A DNA stretch of 64,000 nt from Paraeggerthella hominis (GTDB lineage Bacteria; Actinomycetota; Coriobacteriia; Coriobacteriales; Eggerthellaceae), in contig NZ_JAJNOQ010000011.1 in the NCBI RefSeq assembly GCF_021044775.1, positions 32,232 through 96,231 of the forward strand, in the 5' to 3' direction. This document shows, one piece after another, positions 8,601 through 17,023 of this stretch; within the stretch, counting starts at the first letter, position 1; every line of letters starts with the position of its first letter. The notes under the pieces were generated by a model. The model saw only the letters and a program-made list of their open reading frames with translations. It was not told the origin of the DNA and ran no database searches. The position numbers and the translations under genes were made by a program.

Positions 8601-9074
8601 TTACTCCACGTTCGACATCACGCCGCCGTACATCTTGTACCCGACGGCCTTCGATTCGCAGTAGACGCTCTCGACGTTCAGAGCAGCCTTGGCCTTTTCG
8701 ATAAGGTCGATCACCGCTTGGTCGCTTCCGTGCACGCTATCGAACACGAGCGTATCGTTTTGGATAATGGTGCCGTCTTCGGCGGCATAGCCGCCTTCGG
8801 CCTCGTACACCGTGTAGCCCGACCCTGCTTCGACGAACAGCGGGATAAGGATGTCCTTCGCCTCGTCCATCGTAAGCACCTGCTTGCCGGCATCCTTGTC
8901 GTACAGCCCGAAGTACAGACAGTACACGATCTCCTGCTGGTCGGTCACGCCGTTGACCAGCGACGGCGGCTCGTGCGAAGCTCCCTGCGCGCCCGTGCAT
9001 CCGGCCATCACCGAAGCGGCGAGCGCCGTTGCGCACACGCACGCGCACAGCTTCCCAAACGTTTTCGTCTTCAT
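8601..9074 (-). CDS. Lipoprotein, possibly DUF3574-like
   Basis: 157 residues. A basic N-terminus and hydrophobic stretch end in a lipobox (VMAGC, Cys26), so the protein is probably exported and lipid-anchored. The mature part has a compact alpha/beta look with YCLYFGLYDKDAGKQ, TMDEAKDILIPLFVEAGSGY and TLVFDSVHGSD. The last pieces recall DUF3574 proteins (short secreted proteins of unknown function); this assignment is tentative. A good AGGGAGG precedes the ATG. Nothing nearby suggests a partner. Confidence 0.75.
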   Translation of the reverse strand: MKTKTFGKLCACVCATALAASVMAGCTGAQGASHEPPSLVNGVTDQQEIVYCLYFGLYDKDAGKQVLTMDEAKDILIPLFVEAGSGYTVYEAEGGYAAEDGTIIQNDTLVFDSVHGSDQAVIDLIEKAKAALNVESVYCESKAVGYKMYGGVMSNVE

Positions 9075-9173
9075 AGCAGCCTCCCTTGTCTCGATGCGGC
9101 CTATGGTAGCACCGAGCCACGACGGCTGCGACCGAAATCAAGCGAGCGAAGCATTTCGTCCGCAAGAAGGCCG

Positions 9174-10472
9174 CTACGAGGCCGTTCCGCGTCCGGCGGC
9201 ATCGTCAAGTTCGCCCGTGAGACGCTCTTTGAGCGTCAGCTTGCGCGGGGCGAACGGATGGGGCAAAGGCACGTCGCGGCCGATGGAGCGCATCGCGATG
9301 TCCCACAGCACCCGGTTGCCGCAATAGTACAGGTAGCGTTTTCTTATCTGGGGGATCTTCCGCTCGTCGAAGCACCCCGATTCGGCGAACCCATCGAGGA
9401 TCGCGTCGCTTTTCTCTTTCGCCACGGCCCTTCGCCACGCGAGCACCGCGTTCGCCACGAACACGCCCACCGTATAGGGCAGCACCAGTGCCCGAACGAG
9501 CGCGATCATGTCCTCGCGCCGATAGCTTGAAAGCGCCGCAGCCTGGCCTCCCAAAAGGCTCGCGTCCAGCGCGCGGCCTTCGCTCGAGGCAACCCATTGC
9601 TGCACGTCGGACACCCACACCCCCGCGAACACGATGGCCGCGCCCGAGAACACCGCCGCCGCCAGCCCCATTCCCTTGAGCCACCAGCGAACGCTGCCCA
9701 TCCAGTATTGGGGAACCGTATAGGTGTACAGCAGCAGCAAAAGCGCCGCGAACACGATCGATGCACCCACGATCAGCGGATCCTGCTGCAAGAAGTAGTC
9801 AGTAGCCACCTTCAGAACACTTTGAACCTGGTACAGCCAGGAAAACCCGCCCGCCAGCATGGTTTCGGCGGACAGGCCCCAATCCTGCACTACGGACATG
9901 ACCCAGGAAAGCAGCATGCTGGCAACGGCCACGATGATGAAGAACGCCGGCAACGTGACGGACACGCTGGCCATGCCGCGCAGAAAGGCGCCGTCGAACC
10001 GCAGCGCAAGAAAGTAGAGCAGTAAAAACCCGCCCATGAGCACCGCGGCGAACGCCAGGTACGTGGCAAGCGTAGAGGGAATCGCCACGCCCGGGAAAAG
10101 CGAGAGCACCGCGCGAACGATCAGCGCGAACACCGTCGCCGCCACGATGGAGCCGCAGCTGAGGACCCACGCTCGCTGCACGCGATCGCGGTCGGTGTCA
10201 AGTTCGTCCACCCCGTTGCGCTCCACGACATCGACAAGCTCCAGGTTATGAATGCGCCGCATTGCGCATGCCGTCTTCAGCGAGAGCGCAACCGAAAGCG
10301 GCAGGAACAAGGTCAGGCCGACCCAGGCGGGCAGCGCGGCGCAAAACGCCGCGAACAGAAGCACGGGAATCCCCCATCGATACCAGCTGTCGAACGGACG
10401 CGCAACCCAGGCGCACATGCGCCGCAGGCACGCCATCGCAACGCGCTCGATGTCTTTGATAGTCGAATTCAT
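9174..10472 (-). CDS. Multi-pass membrane protein of unknown function
   Basis: 432 residues from the ATG at 10472. About eight hydrophobic segments are visible (near residues 32-62, 110-130, 140-165, 180-200, 235-260, 275-300, 345-365), with a charged C-terminal tail (KLTLKERLTGELDD). No domain was recognised. The frame stays open upstream to 10805, but that stretch is only the translated 19-bp minisatellite (repetitive Gly-His-Ala/Cys-Gly-Ala), so the start is placed at MNSTIKDIERV. Its Shine-Dalgarno sequence is weak (CTGGT). The gene ends 99 nt before the lipoprotein start, but co-transcription is not evident. Confidence 0.7.
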   Translation of the reverse strand: MNSTIKDIERVAMACLRRMCAWVARPFDSWYRWGIPVLLFAAFCAALPAWVGLTLFLPLSVALSLKTACAMRRIHNLELVDVVERNGVDELDTDRDRVQRAWVLSCGSIVAATVFALIVRAVLSLFPGVAIPSTLATYLAFAAVLMGGFLLLYFLALRFDGAFLRGMASVSVTLPAFFIIVAVASMLLSWVMSVVQDWGLSAETMLAGGFSWLYQVQSVLKVATDYFLQQDPLIVGASIVFAALLLLLYTYTVPQYWMGSVRWWLKGMGLAAAVFSGAAIVFAGVWVSDVQQWVASSEGRALDASLLGGQAAALSSYRREDMIALVRALVLPYTVGVFVANAVLAWRRAVAKEKSDAILDGFAESGCFDERKIPQIRKRYLYYCGNRVLWDIAMRSIGRDVPLPHPFAPRKLTLKERLTGELDDAAGRGTAS

Positions 10473-10574
10473 ACCAGCAGTGTACGATCGGGCGCAAGGG
10501 CGAACAAGCAACGCCACGGAAACGACGGAAGGCCGCCCGCGCTGCGACGAGGCAGTCGGCAAGCGCGGGGGATC

Positions 10575-10671
10575 GCATGCCCACGAGCGCGTGCCGCGCA
10601 CCCGCGAGCGGGCCGCATGCCCACGGGCGCACCGCATGCCCACAGGCGCACCGCATGCCCACAGGCGCACC
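10575..10671 (+). repeat. 19-bp tandem repeat (minisatellite)
   Basis: Three head-to-tail units of 19 bp, GCATGCCCACRGGCGCACC, at 10615-10633, 10634-10652 and 10653-10671; units 2 and 3 are identical and unit 1 differs by one base. A degenerate copy lies at 10575-10593 and a partial one begins at 10672. Each unit contains the palindrome GCATGC. It sits about 100-200 bp upstream of the membrane-protein start. Confidence 0.9.
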
Positions 10672-11152
10672 GCATGCCCGCGAACGCGAGCCCACGGGCG
10701 CGCCCCGCACCCGCGAGAGGGCCGTGCGCTCGCAAAATCGCGTTCGCTGGCGGTTTTTGACGGTTTGAGGTCGTCATGCGACACGTCACAAGTGCATTCC
10801 AACATTTACCGCATCAGCGCAAAGCCCTGAACTGGGGTGATACGATGCAAGCTGTTCGTATGCACCCACGAAGGCTCGCCCAACAACCTCAAACCGTGAA
10901 AACCTGCCAGCGAACGCCCTATTTGCTGCGCAACCCGGAACGGCCGAGCGAACAGGAGCCCATCGAGCGGAATTCGCCCAAGTGCGACCGGTCGAGAGCG
11001 CGCGACGCCGAGCGCGAACGTGCGCCGCCGATCGAGAGTAGTCGCACGCGGGCAACGAAGGTCCGCCCGCGCACGATCGCAAGCGGGCGCACTTGCCGGA
11101 CGACGCCCGACCAGGCGCGCCCGCTCCGCAAAGGCGCACTTGCCGGACGCAA

Positions 11153-11186
11153 GCGGGCGGCGCAAGCTCGTGCCTGCGCCGCCCGC
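11153..11186 (-). terminator. Terminator of the ilv operon
   Basis: A perfect 12-bp stem GCGGGCGGCGCA / TGCGCCGCCCGC with a 10-nt loop, 57 bp beyond the ilvC stop. There is no T-run on the minus strand, so termination may need help; position and strength still make this the likely operon end. Confidence 0.65.
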
Positions 11187-11243
11187 GTTTCGCGTCCTCG
11201 CATGAAAAGCCGCGCCCGCCCTGAAGACGCGCAGCGCCCCGGG

Positions 11244-12239
11244 TTAGTGGCGCGCGAACCTGAACATCGAGCGAATGCCCACGCCCACTTCCTCGATCGG
11301 AGCATTGCCGTGCTCCATGCGCTGCTCCTGCAGCCACTTCTGGCCGTTCTTGGAATCTTCCATGAACTCGTGCGCGAAGCTGCCGTCCTGGATGCGCGCG
11401 AGGATGTCCTTCATCGCGGCCTTCGCCTCGTCGCCGATGACCTGTGGCCCAGCGTAGTAGTCGCCGTACTCGGCCGTGTTCGAGATGGAGTAGCGCATGT
11501 TGGACATGCCGCCCTCGTACATGAGGTCCACGATGAGCTTCATCTCGTGGAAGCACTCGAAGTACGCCATCTCAGGCGGATAACCCGCCTCCACCAGCGT
11601 CTCGAAGCCGGCGTTGATGAGCGCCGTCACGCCGCCGCAGAGCACGGCCTGCTCGCCGAACAAGTCGGTTTCGGTCTCGTTCTTGAACGTAGTCTCCACC
11701 ACGCCGGCCCGCGCGCCGCCGATGCCCCACGCGTACGACAGCGCCACGTCCTTGGCCTGCCCCGATGCGTCCTGGTGCACGCAGATAAGGCACGGCACGC
11801 CCGCTCCTTCGGTGAACACGCGGCGCACCATGTGGCCCGGACCCTTCGGCGCGATCATGATCACGTCGACGTTCTCGGGTGGCGTGATGTAGCCGTAGTG
11901 CACGTTGAAGCCGTGCGCGAACGCCAGCGTGTCGCCCGCCTTGAGATGCGGCGCGATCTCGGCCTCGTACGTAGCCGCCTGAGTCTCGTCGGGCGTGAGG
12001 ATCATGATGAGATCGGCTTCCTCGGCTGCCTCGGCCACGCTCATCACCTGCAAGCCCGCCGCGACGGCCTTCCCCCGCGAACGAGAATCCTCGCGCAGCC
12101 CGATGCGCACGTCGCATCCGGAATCGACCAGGTTCAGCGCATGGGCGTGGCCCTGGCTTCCGTAACCGATGATGGCGATCTTCTTGTCCTGGATGAGCTG
12201 CGGATTCGCGTCGTTCTCGTGATAGATCGTAACAGCCAT
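11244..12239 (-). CDS. ilvC: Ketol-acid reductoisomerase
   Basis: 331 residues, the short class I form. It converts acetolactate or acetohydroxybutyrate to the dihydroxy acid with NADPH and Mg2+. The Rossmann loop GYGSQGHAHALNL lies near residues 26-38; the Mg-binding segment DLFGEQAVLCGG and the C-terminal helical domain (EMAYFECFHEMKLIVDLMYE) are intact. The start has AAGGAAAACGAAC before the ATG. It is the last gene of ilvDBNC, 63 nt after ilvN. Confidence 0.97.
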   Translation of the reverse strand: MAVTIYHENDANPQLIQDKKIAIIGYGSQGHAHALNLVDSGCDVRIGLREDSRSRGKAVAAGLQVMSVAEAAEEADLIMILTPDETQAATYEAEIAPHLKAGDTLAFAHGFNVHYGYITPPENVDVIMIAPKGPGHMVRRVFTEGAGVPCLICVHQDASGQAKDVALSYAWGIGGARAGVVETTFKNETETDLFGEQAVLCGGVTALINAGFETLVEAGYPPEMAYFECFHEMKLIVDLMYEGGMSNMRYSISNTAEYGDYYAGPQVIGDEAKAAMKDILARIQDGSFAHEFMEDSKNGQKWLQEQRMEHGNAPIEEVGVGIRSMFRFARH

Positions 12240-12302
12240 GTTCGTTTTCCTTTCTATTGGCTGATGGTACCTTGCTTGGACTTTCGGAAAAGCTGGGAAA
12301 AG

Positions 12303-12788
12303 CTACACGTCCTTGCTGTTTCGGGACATGGCTATCTTGCCGGTGCGGATGATCTCCTTGATGCCGTAGGCGCGGAAGAGGTCCTCCATGCCCTTGAGCT
12401 TGTTCTCGTCGCCGGTGGCTTCGATAGTGAGCGAGCTTCTTCCCACGTCGACGATCTTCGCGCGGAAGACGTTGGCGATCTCGATGATCTCGCTGCGCCG
12501 CTCGGGCGATGCGTTCACCTTGAACATCACCAGTTCGCGCTCGATGGCGGCGTCGTTGGTGAGGTCGGTGATCTTATGCACGCTGATCAGCTTGTGAAGC
12601 TGCTTGGTAATCTGCTCGAACGCAACCTCGTCGGCTTTGACGATGGCCGTCACGCGCGACATGGTGGGATCTTCGGTGGGACCGACGGACAGCGACTCGA
12701 TGTTGAAGCCGCGCCGCGAGATGAGCCCCGTCACGCGCGAGAGCACGCCGGGCTTGTTCTCCACGAGAACAGACAGGATGTGCCTCAT
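12303..12788 (-). CDS. ilvN: Acetolactate synthase small (regulatory) subunit
   Basis: 161 residues, the standard length. The N-terminal ACT domain (MRHILSVLVENKPGVLSRV, then RRGFNIESLSVG) binds valine for feedback inhibition in this family; the C-terminal half (ANVFRAKIVDVGRSSLTIE) is the second conserved domain. The ATG overlaps the ilvB stop by 4 bases, consistent with coupled translation of the two subunits of the same enzyme. Confidence 0.96.
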   Translation of the reverse strand: MRHILSVLVENKPGVLSRVTGLISRRGFNIESLSVGPTEDPTMSRVTAIVKADEVAFEQITKQLHKLISVHKITDLTNDAAIERELVMFKVNASPERRSEIIEIANVFRAKIVDVGRSSLTIEATGDENKLKGMEDLFRAYGIKEIIRTGKIAMSRNSKDV

Positions 12789-14695
12789 CGTCCCTCCCCT
12801 TTCTGCCCGGCTGCGGGCACGTCGATGCGCACGGCGCCCACCGCCACGTCGATCGCCCCCATGACCTCGTCGAGCGCGCGGCCCGGCGCCACCATGGGAT
12901 ACACGTTCTGATCGCGCGAAATGGCCACATCGAGCAAATAGGGGCCCGGCGCCTCCAGCATGCGCGCAAGCGCCGCATCCAGCTGATCGGGATGCTCCAC
13001 GCGCTCGCCCTGCCAACCGTACGCGTCGGCCAGCTTCACGAAATCGGGCGTCGCGTCCAGCAGCGTAGCCGAGTAGCGGCCCTCGTAGAACAGCCGCTGC
13101 CACTGATGCACCATGCCCAGGCAGCGATTGTCCATGATGAGCACCTTCACCGGCGTGCCGTGCACGGCGGCCGTGGCCATTTCCTGGCTGTTCATTTGGA
13201 ACGACCCGTCGCCGGCCACGCACACCACGCGCTTTTCGGGGCAGCCGATGGCCGCGCCGATGGCCGCCGGAAAGCCGAATCCCATGGTGCCCAAACCGCC
13301 CGACGACAAAAACGTGCGCGGCGCCTCGCGATCGATGCTCTGAGCCGCCCACATCTGATGCTGGCCCACTTCGGTGACCACGATGCTCTTGTGCGGATCC
13401 AGCAGAGCGGACAGCTTTCGCATGACCACCTCAGGCACGATTTCTTCGGGATTGTCCCCCAGATCAGGATGGTAGAACGGGTAACGCGAGCGCCACGCCG
13501 CTATCTTCTCGACCCAATCGCTCGTCGCAGGCTGGGCGTTCTCCTTCTCGAGCGCCGCCACGATGCCGGCCAAAACGCCCTTGAGGTCGCCCACGATGGG
13601 AATCTGCACCTCGCGGACCTTGCCGATCTCGGCAGGGTCGATGTCGATGTGGATCACGTCGGCCCGGGGCGCGAACTCGTCGAGCTTCCCCGTGACGCGG
13701 TCCGAGAAACGAGCGCCCGCAGCGATGATCAGGTCGCTTTCCGTCATGGCCAGGTTGGCGTACTTGGAGCCGTGCATGCCCACCGGTCCCAGGTTGAGCT
13801 TGTGCGAAGCCGGGAACGCCCCCTTGCCCATAAGCGTGGTGACCGCGGGAATCTGCATGAGCTCGGCCAGGCGGATCAACTCGTCGGAAGCGCCGGACGA
13901 CACGATGCCGCCGCCCACGTACAGCACGGGGCGCTCGGCCTGCTTGATGCGGGCCACAGCCTGCTTGATCTGCTTGGCGTTGCCGCGATACGTAGGCTTG
14001 TAGGACGGCAGGTTCACTTCGTCGGGATAGGAGAACACCATGCCTTCGGAGGCAAGGTCGCTTGGCACGTCGATGAGAACCGGGCCGGGTCGCCCGGTTT
14101 TGGCGATATGGAATGCCTCGCGAAACGTGCGGGTCAGCTCGTCGGTCGACTGCAGCAGGTAGCTGTGCTTGACCACCGGCATGGAAATGCCCACGATGTC
14201 CGATTCCTGGAACGAGTCCGTGCCGATCACGCCGCGCGGCACCTGGCCCGTGATGACCACGAGCGGCACGCTGTCCATGTAGGCCGTCGCGATGCCCGTG
14301 ACCGTGTTGGTGGCGCCCGGCCCGCTGGTCACGATGACCACGCCCACGTTACCCGTGGCGCGGGCGTACCCGTCCGCCTCGTGCACCGCGCCTTGTTCGT
14401 GCCGGGACAACACGTGCGTGATCTGCTGGGAATCGTACAGCGCGTCGTACATCTTGATGGCCTGGCCGCCCGGATAGCCGAACACCACGTCTACGCCCTC
14501 GGCCTCGAGGGAGGCGATCACCGCTTCAGCCGCGATCATCGTGGCCCCCTGCTTGGCGGTGCCGCTTCCCAACCCGCGCGGAGCGCCCACCGCAGCCGCG
14601 CTGGCCGCGGCTCGCGGTGCCGACGCTTTCTGCCGACCCGCCGCACCGCACGCGGCAGGCTCGTGCGCATCGCGTTCTTCGATTCGTTCGCTCAT
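12785..14695 (-). CDS. ilvB: Acetolactate synthase large (catalytic) subunit
   Basis: 636 residues. It condenses pyruvate with pyruvate or 2-oxobutyrate using ThDP, Mg2+ and FAD. Seen: SRHEQGAVHEADGYARATG with the catalytic Glu, VTSGPGATNTVTGIATA, and the ThDP/Mg motif GDGSFQMNSQE followed by IMDN. The first ~50 residues are an Ala/Arg-rich, low-complexity extension before the conserved core starts at MIAAEAVIASLE; an internal start there is possible, but the upstream ATG overlaps the ilvD stop by 4 bases (ATGA), which favours the long form. Confidence 0.95.
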   Translation of the reverse strand: MSERIEERDAHEPAACGAAGRQKASAPRAAASAAAVGAPRGLGSGTAKQGATMIAAEAVIASLEAEGVDVVFGYPGGQAIKMYDALYDSQQITHVLSRHEQGAVHEADGYARATGNVGVVIVTSGPGATNTVTGIATAYMDSVPLVVITGQVPRGVIGTDSFQESDIVGISMPVVKHSYLLQSTDELTRTFREAFHIAKTGRPGPVLIDVPSDLASEGMVFSYPDEVNLPSYKPTYRGNAKQIKQAVARIKQAERPVLYVGGGIVSSGASDELIRLAELMQIPAVTTLMGKGAFPASHKLNLGPVGMHGSKYANLAMTESDLIIAAGARFSDRVTGKLDEFAPRADVIHIDIDPAEIGKVREVQIPIVGDLKGVLAGIVAALEKENAQPATSDWVEKIAAWRSRYPFYHPDLGDNPEEIVPEVVMRKLSALLDPHKSIVVTEVGQHQMWAAQSIDREAPRTFLSSGGLGTMGFGFPAAIGAAIGCPEKRVVCVAGDGSFQMNSQEMATAAVHGTPVKVLIMDNRCLGMVHQWQRLFYEGRYSATLLDATPDFVKLADAYGWQGERVEHPDQLDAALARMLEAPGPYLLDVAISRDQNVYPMVAPGRALDEVMGAIDVAVGAVRIDVPAAGQKGEGR

Positions 14696-16365
14696 GAGAC
14701 GTACGCCCCCTTGTCCGCAGATGAAACGAGCTTCGCGTATTTCGCGAGCACGCCATGATCGTGTTTCGGCGCGGGAAGGCGAAACGCCTCGCGACGCCGG
14801 GAAAGCTCGTCGTCGCTCACGTGCAGGGTGAGCGCGCCGCCTTCGATATCCACCGTCACCTGATCGCCTTCCTTAACGAGCGCGATAGACCCGCCCGCCG
14901 CAGCTTCAGGGCTCACGTGCCCGACGGCCGGGCCCTTCGTCGCGCCCGAGAAGCGCCCGTCGGTGATGAGCGCGACGCTCGTGGACAGGCCCATCCCCGA
15001 AATGGCCGACGTGGGAGTGAGCATTTCGCGCATGCCCGGGCCGCCCTTGGGGCCCTCGTAGCGAATGACCACGACGTCGCCCGAAACGATCTCGCCCGCG
15101 TAGATCGCCGCGCAAGCCGCCTCCTCGCTGTCGAAGCAGCGCGCCGGTCCCGTGTGCTTCATCATGGACGGGTCGACCGCCGACTTCTTGACAACCGCCC
15201 CGTCAGGCGCGATGTTGCCGTGCAGCACCCGAAGCGCGCCCACCGGCGAGAACGGGTTGTCGTGCGAACGGCACACCTCGCCGTCGGCCGGCTTCGTGCA
15301 CGACGCCAGATAGTCGTCCATCGGCCCCATGCACGTCACGGCCGTGCGGTCGAGCAGCCCGAGCTTCGCCAGCTCGCGCATGACCACCGGCACGCCGCCC
15401 ACCTCGTACAGGTCGCTGAGCGGGCGCGGGCCCGAAGGCTGCAGCTTCACCAGATGCGGAGTGCGCGCGCTTGCAGCGTCCCAGTCGTCCATGGTCACGG
15501 GGCATCCCGCTTCGCGCGCGATGGCCGTCAGATGCAGCACCGTGTTCGTGGAGCCGCCGAACGCCATATCGCACTCCATTGCGTTGTGCACGGCGGCGGC
15601 GCTCACGATGTCGCGCATGCATACGCCCCGCTCCAGCAGCTCCATCACCTTCATGCCGGCGTGCTTCGCCAGGCGGATGCGCTCGGAATAGACCGCCGGC
15701 ACCGTGCCGTTGCCCGGCAAGGCGATGCCCAGGGCTTCGCACAAGCAGTTCATGGAATTCGCCGTGAACAGACCCGAGCAGCTGCCGCACGTAGGGCACG
15801 CCGTGTCTTCGTAGTGCTTGAGCTCATCAATCGTCATGGATCCCTGCTGAACGGCAGCCGCGCCATCGAACAGCGTGTTGAGATCGGTGGAGGGGCCGCA
15901 GCCGCCGGGCTGCTTTCCGGCCAGCATGGGGCCGCCGGACACGAACACCGTGGGAATGTTCACGCGCAGGGCGCCCAGCAGCATGCCCGGCACGATCTTG
16001 TCGCAGTTGGGAATGCATACGAGGGCGTCGAAGGCGTGGCCCTGCACGGCACATTCCAGGCTGTCGGCGATGACCTCGCGCGACACGAGCGAGTAGTGCA
16101 TGCCGTCGTGGTTCATGGCAATGCCGTCGCACACCCCGATGGTCGAAAGCTCAAACGGCACGCCGCCCGCCATGTAGATGCCGGCCTTTACGGCCTCGGC
16201 GATTTTATCCAGGTTGTTGTGTCCGGGAATAACGTCGTTTCGGGAGTTGAACACCGCAACGAGCGGGCGCTTCAGCTCCTCGTCGGTGATGCCGTCCGCC
16301 TTGAGCAAGCTGCGGTGGGGGGCGCGCGCCACGCCGGCGGTAACGGCTTCGCTTCTCAGCTGCAT
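14692..16365 (-). CDS. ilvD: Dihydroxy-acid dehydratase
   Basis: 557 residues. It dehydrates 2,3-dihydroxy-isovalerate or -methylvalerate to the 2-oxo acid using an Fe-S cluster. Cluster ligands appear in PNCDKIVPGM and CPTCGSCSGLFTANSM; GVCDGIAMNHDGM holds the metal-binding region. The ATG at 16365 is chosen because AAGGAAGGAGCCAG lies directly before it; the frame is open 45 nt further, but that part coincides with the T-run of the upstream attenuator hairpin. First gene of ilvDBNC, read from the leader described below. Confidence 0.96.
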   Translation of the reverse strand: MQLRSEAVTAGVARAPHRSLLKADGITDEELKRPLVAVFNSRNDVIPGHNNLDKIAEAVKAGIYMAGGVPFELSTIGVCDGIAMNHDGMHYSLVSREVIADSLECAVQGHAFDALVCIPNCDKIVPGMLLGALRVNIPTVFVSGGPMLAGKQPGGCGPSTDLNTLFDGAAAVQQGSMTIDELKHYEDTACPTCGSCSGLFTANSMNCLCEALGIALPGNGTVPAVYSERIRLAKHAGMKVMELLERGVCMRDIVSAAAVHNAMECDMAFGGSTNTVLHLTAIAREAGCPVTMDDWDAASARTPHLVKLQPSGPRPLSDLYEVGGVPVVMRELAKLGLLDRTAVTCMGPMDDYLASCTKPADGEVCRSHDNPFSPVGALRVLHGNIAPDGAVVKKSAVDPSMMKHTGPARCFDSEEAACAAIYAGEIVSGDVVVIRYEGPKGGPGMREMLTPTSAISGMGLSTSVALITDGRFSGATKGPAVGHVSPEAAAGGSIALVKEGDQVTVDIEGGALTLHVSDDELSRRREAFRLPAPKHDHGVLAKYAKLVSSADKGAYVS

Positions 16366-16392
16366 CTGGCTCCTTCCTTCGAGTCCGACCAT

Positions 16393-16681
16393 AAAAAAAT
16401 CCTGTTGCACGTAAGCTGCACCAGGACCTCAGAAGGAAAGCGGATACGACGCGACGAAGACGCGCGGCCTATCTCAATCGGACTGATAACGGAGTCGCCG
16501 GTTCAGCCTACTTGCCCGCGGGTTCCCGAAGATCGTCCGGGTGAGCCGCGCAACGTTCGAACCGAACTGCTCGGAGGTGGCGTTCAGGCCGCCCACCACC
16601 GGCTCGCAGCATCCGCCGGCTCTCTGAAGATGGGTTCGTCCCTACTGTCCTCGTCAACGCATTTCGTTCTATGAAGTTGTT
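16393..16681 (-). promoter_or_regulatory. Probable T-box leader with attenuator ahead of ilvD
   Basis: The minus-strand leader is about 316 nt. It carries GGACAGTAG (Stem I GA/AGUA-type motif), CAGAGAGCCGGCGG, then ATGCTGCGAGCCGG; AGAGAG plus GGNTGNTGNGAGCC is the distal Stem I signature of T-box RNAs (family knowledge). GCGTT and AACGT can close Stem I. The leader ends in an intrinsic terminator: TCCTGGTGCA / TGCAACAGGA (9 of 10 pairs) followed by seven T, at 16393-16426, just upstream of the ilvD Shine-Dalgarno. The antiterminator box is not canonical (CGGGAACCCGCGG is the nearest match) and the specifier codon could not be assigned. Uncharged branched-chain tRNA would be the expected effector. 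Confidence 0.72.
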
Positions 16682-16688
16682 GCAGGCC

Positions 16689-16716
16689 AGTATACCCCAG
16701 CTTGCCGCGCGCACAA
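16689..16716 (-). promoter_or_regulatory. Promoter of the ilvDBNC operon
   Basis: Minus strand TTGTGC, 16-bp spacer, TATACT. Transcription would begin near 16681, giving a leader of about 316 nt that contains all of the T-box-like structure. Confidence 0.6.
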
Positions 16717-17023
16717 GCGAAACTTCGACGGGCGCGCGGCGCGCGCAGGAAATTCACACGAGCCAACTCGGAAATGAGGCGGACAGGACCGAGAGGGCAA
16801 CGTCGAAGGCGGCCGTACCGCGATTCGATGCCAGAGAGCAACATGCATGCCCAAGATGACAATCCGTCAACCAGTCAGTCAGAACCGGGCAACGGTTTCG
16901 CCGGCGAACGCGGCGAAAAGCACCGAAACCGTACACTTTCTTTTTACGTACGCGTCCTGAAGCCGATACGGAACGCGCCACACGCTTGCCGTCGATCGCC
17001 TGGCCGCGAAAGGAGGAGCCGCC

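Larger units (their letters stand above)
10473..11243 (+). other. Repeat-rich intergenic region
   Basis: 771 bp with no credible gene on either strand. It holds the 19-bp minisatellite (10575-10671), a bulged 11-bp hairpin (10835-10867, ATACGA/TCGTAT core), a 17-bp direct repeat GGCGCACTTGCCGGACG at 11086-11102 and 11133-11149, and the ilvC terminator. Open frames here are GC-biased and low in complexity. Confidence 0.6.
16366..17023 (-). other. Leader and promoter region between ilvD and the C39-like gene
   Basis: 658 bp without a protein gene. The part next to ilvD (16393-16681) is the probable T-box leader with its promoter at 16689-16716. From about 16720 to 17010 no further structure was recognised; it must contain the promoter of the divergent gene at 17024, for which no clear -35/-10 was seen. 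Confidence 0.55.

Noticed and set aside
10575..10680. Possible CRISPR array
   Set aside because: Units are 19 bp head to tail without spacers and there are no cas genes; it is a simple tandem repeat.
10473..10805. 111-codon N-terminal extension of the membrane-protein gene
   Set aside because: The translation is only the 19-bp minisatellite (repeated Gly-His-Ala and Cys-Gly-Ala); no ribosome site at its start.
12303..13352. Fusion of an upstream segment to ilvN
   Set aside because: The extra 188 codons are a frame-shifted reading of ilvB; ilvN starts at 12788 in an ATGA overlap.
16366..16410. N-terminal extension of ilvD or a leader peptide starting MQQDFFMV
   Set aside because: It runs through the terminator T-run, has no ribosome site and is not rich in branched-chain codons; the ATG at 16365 has a strong site.
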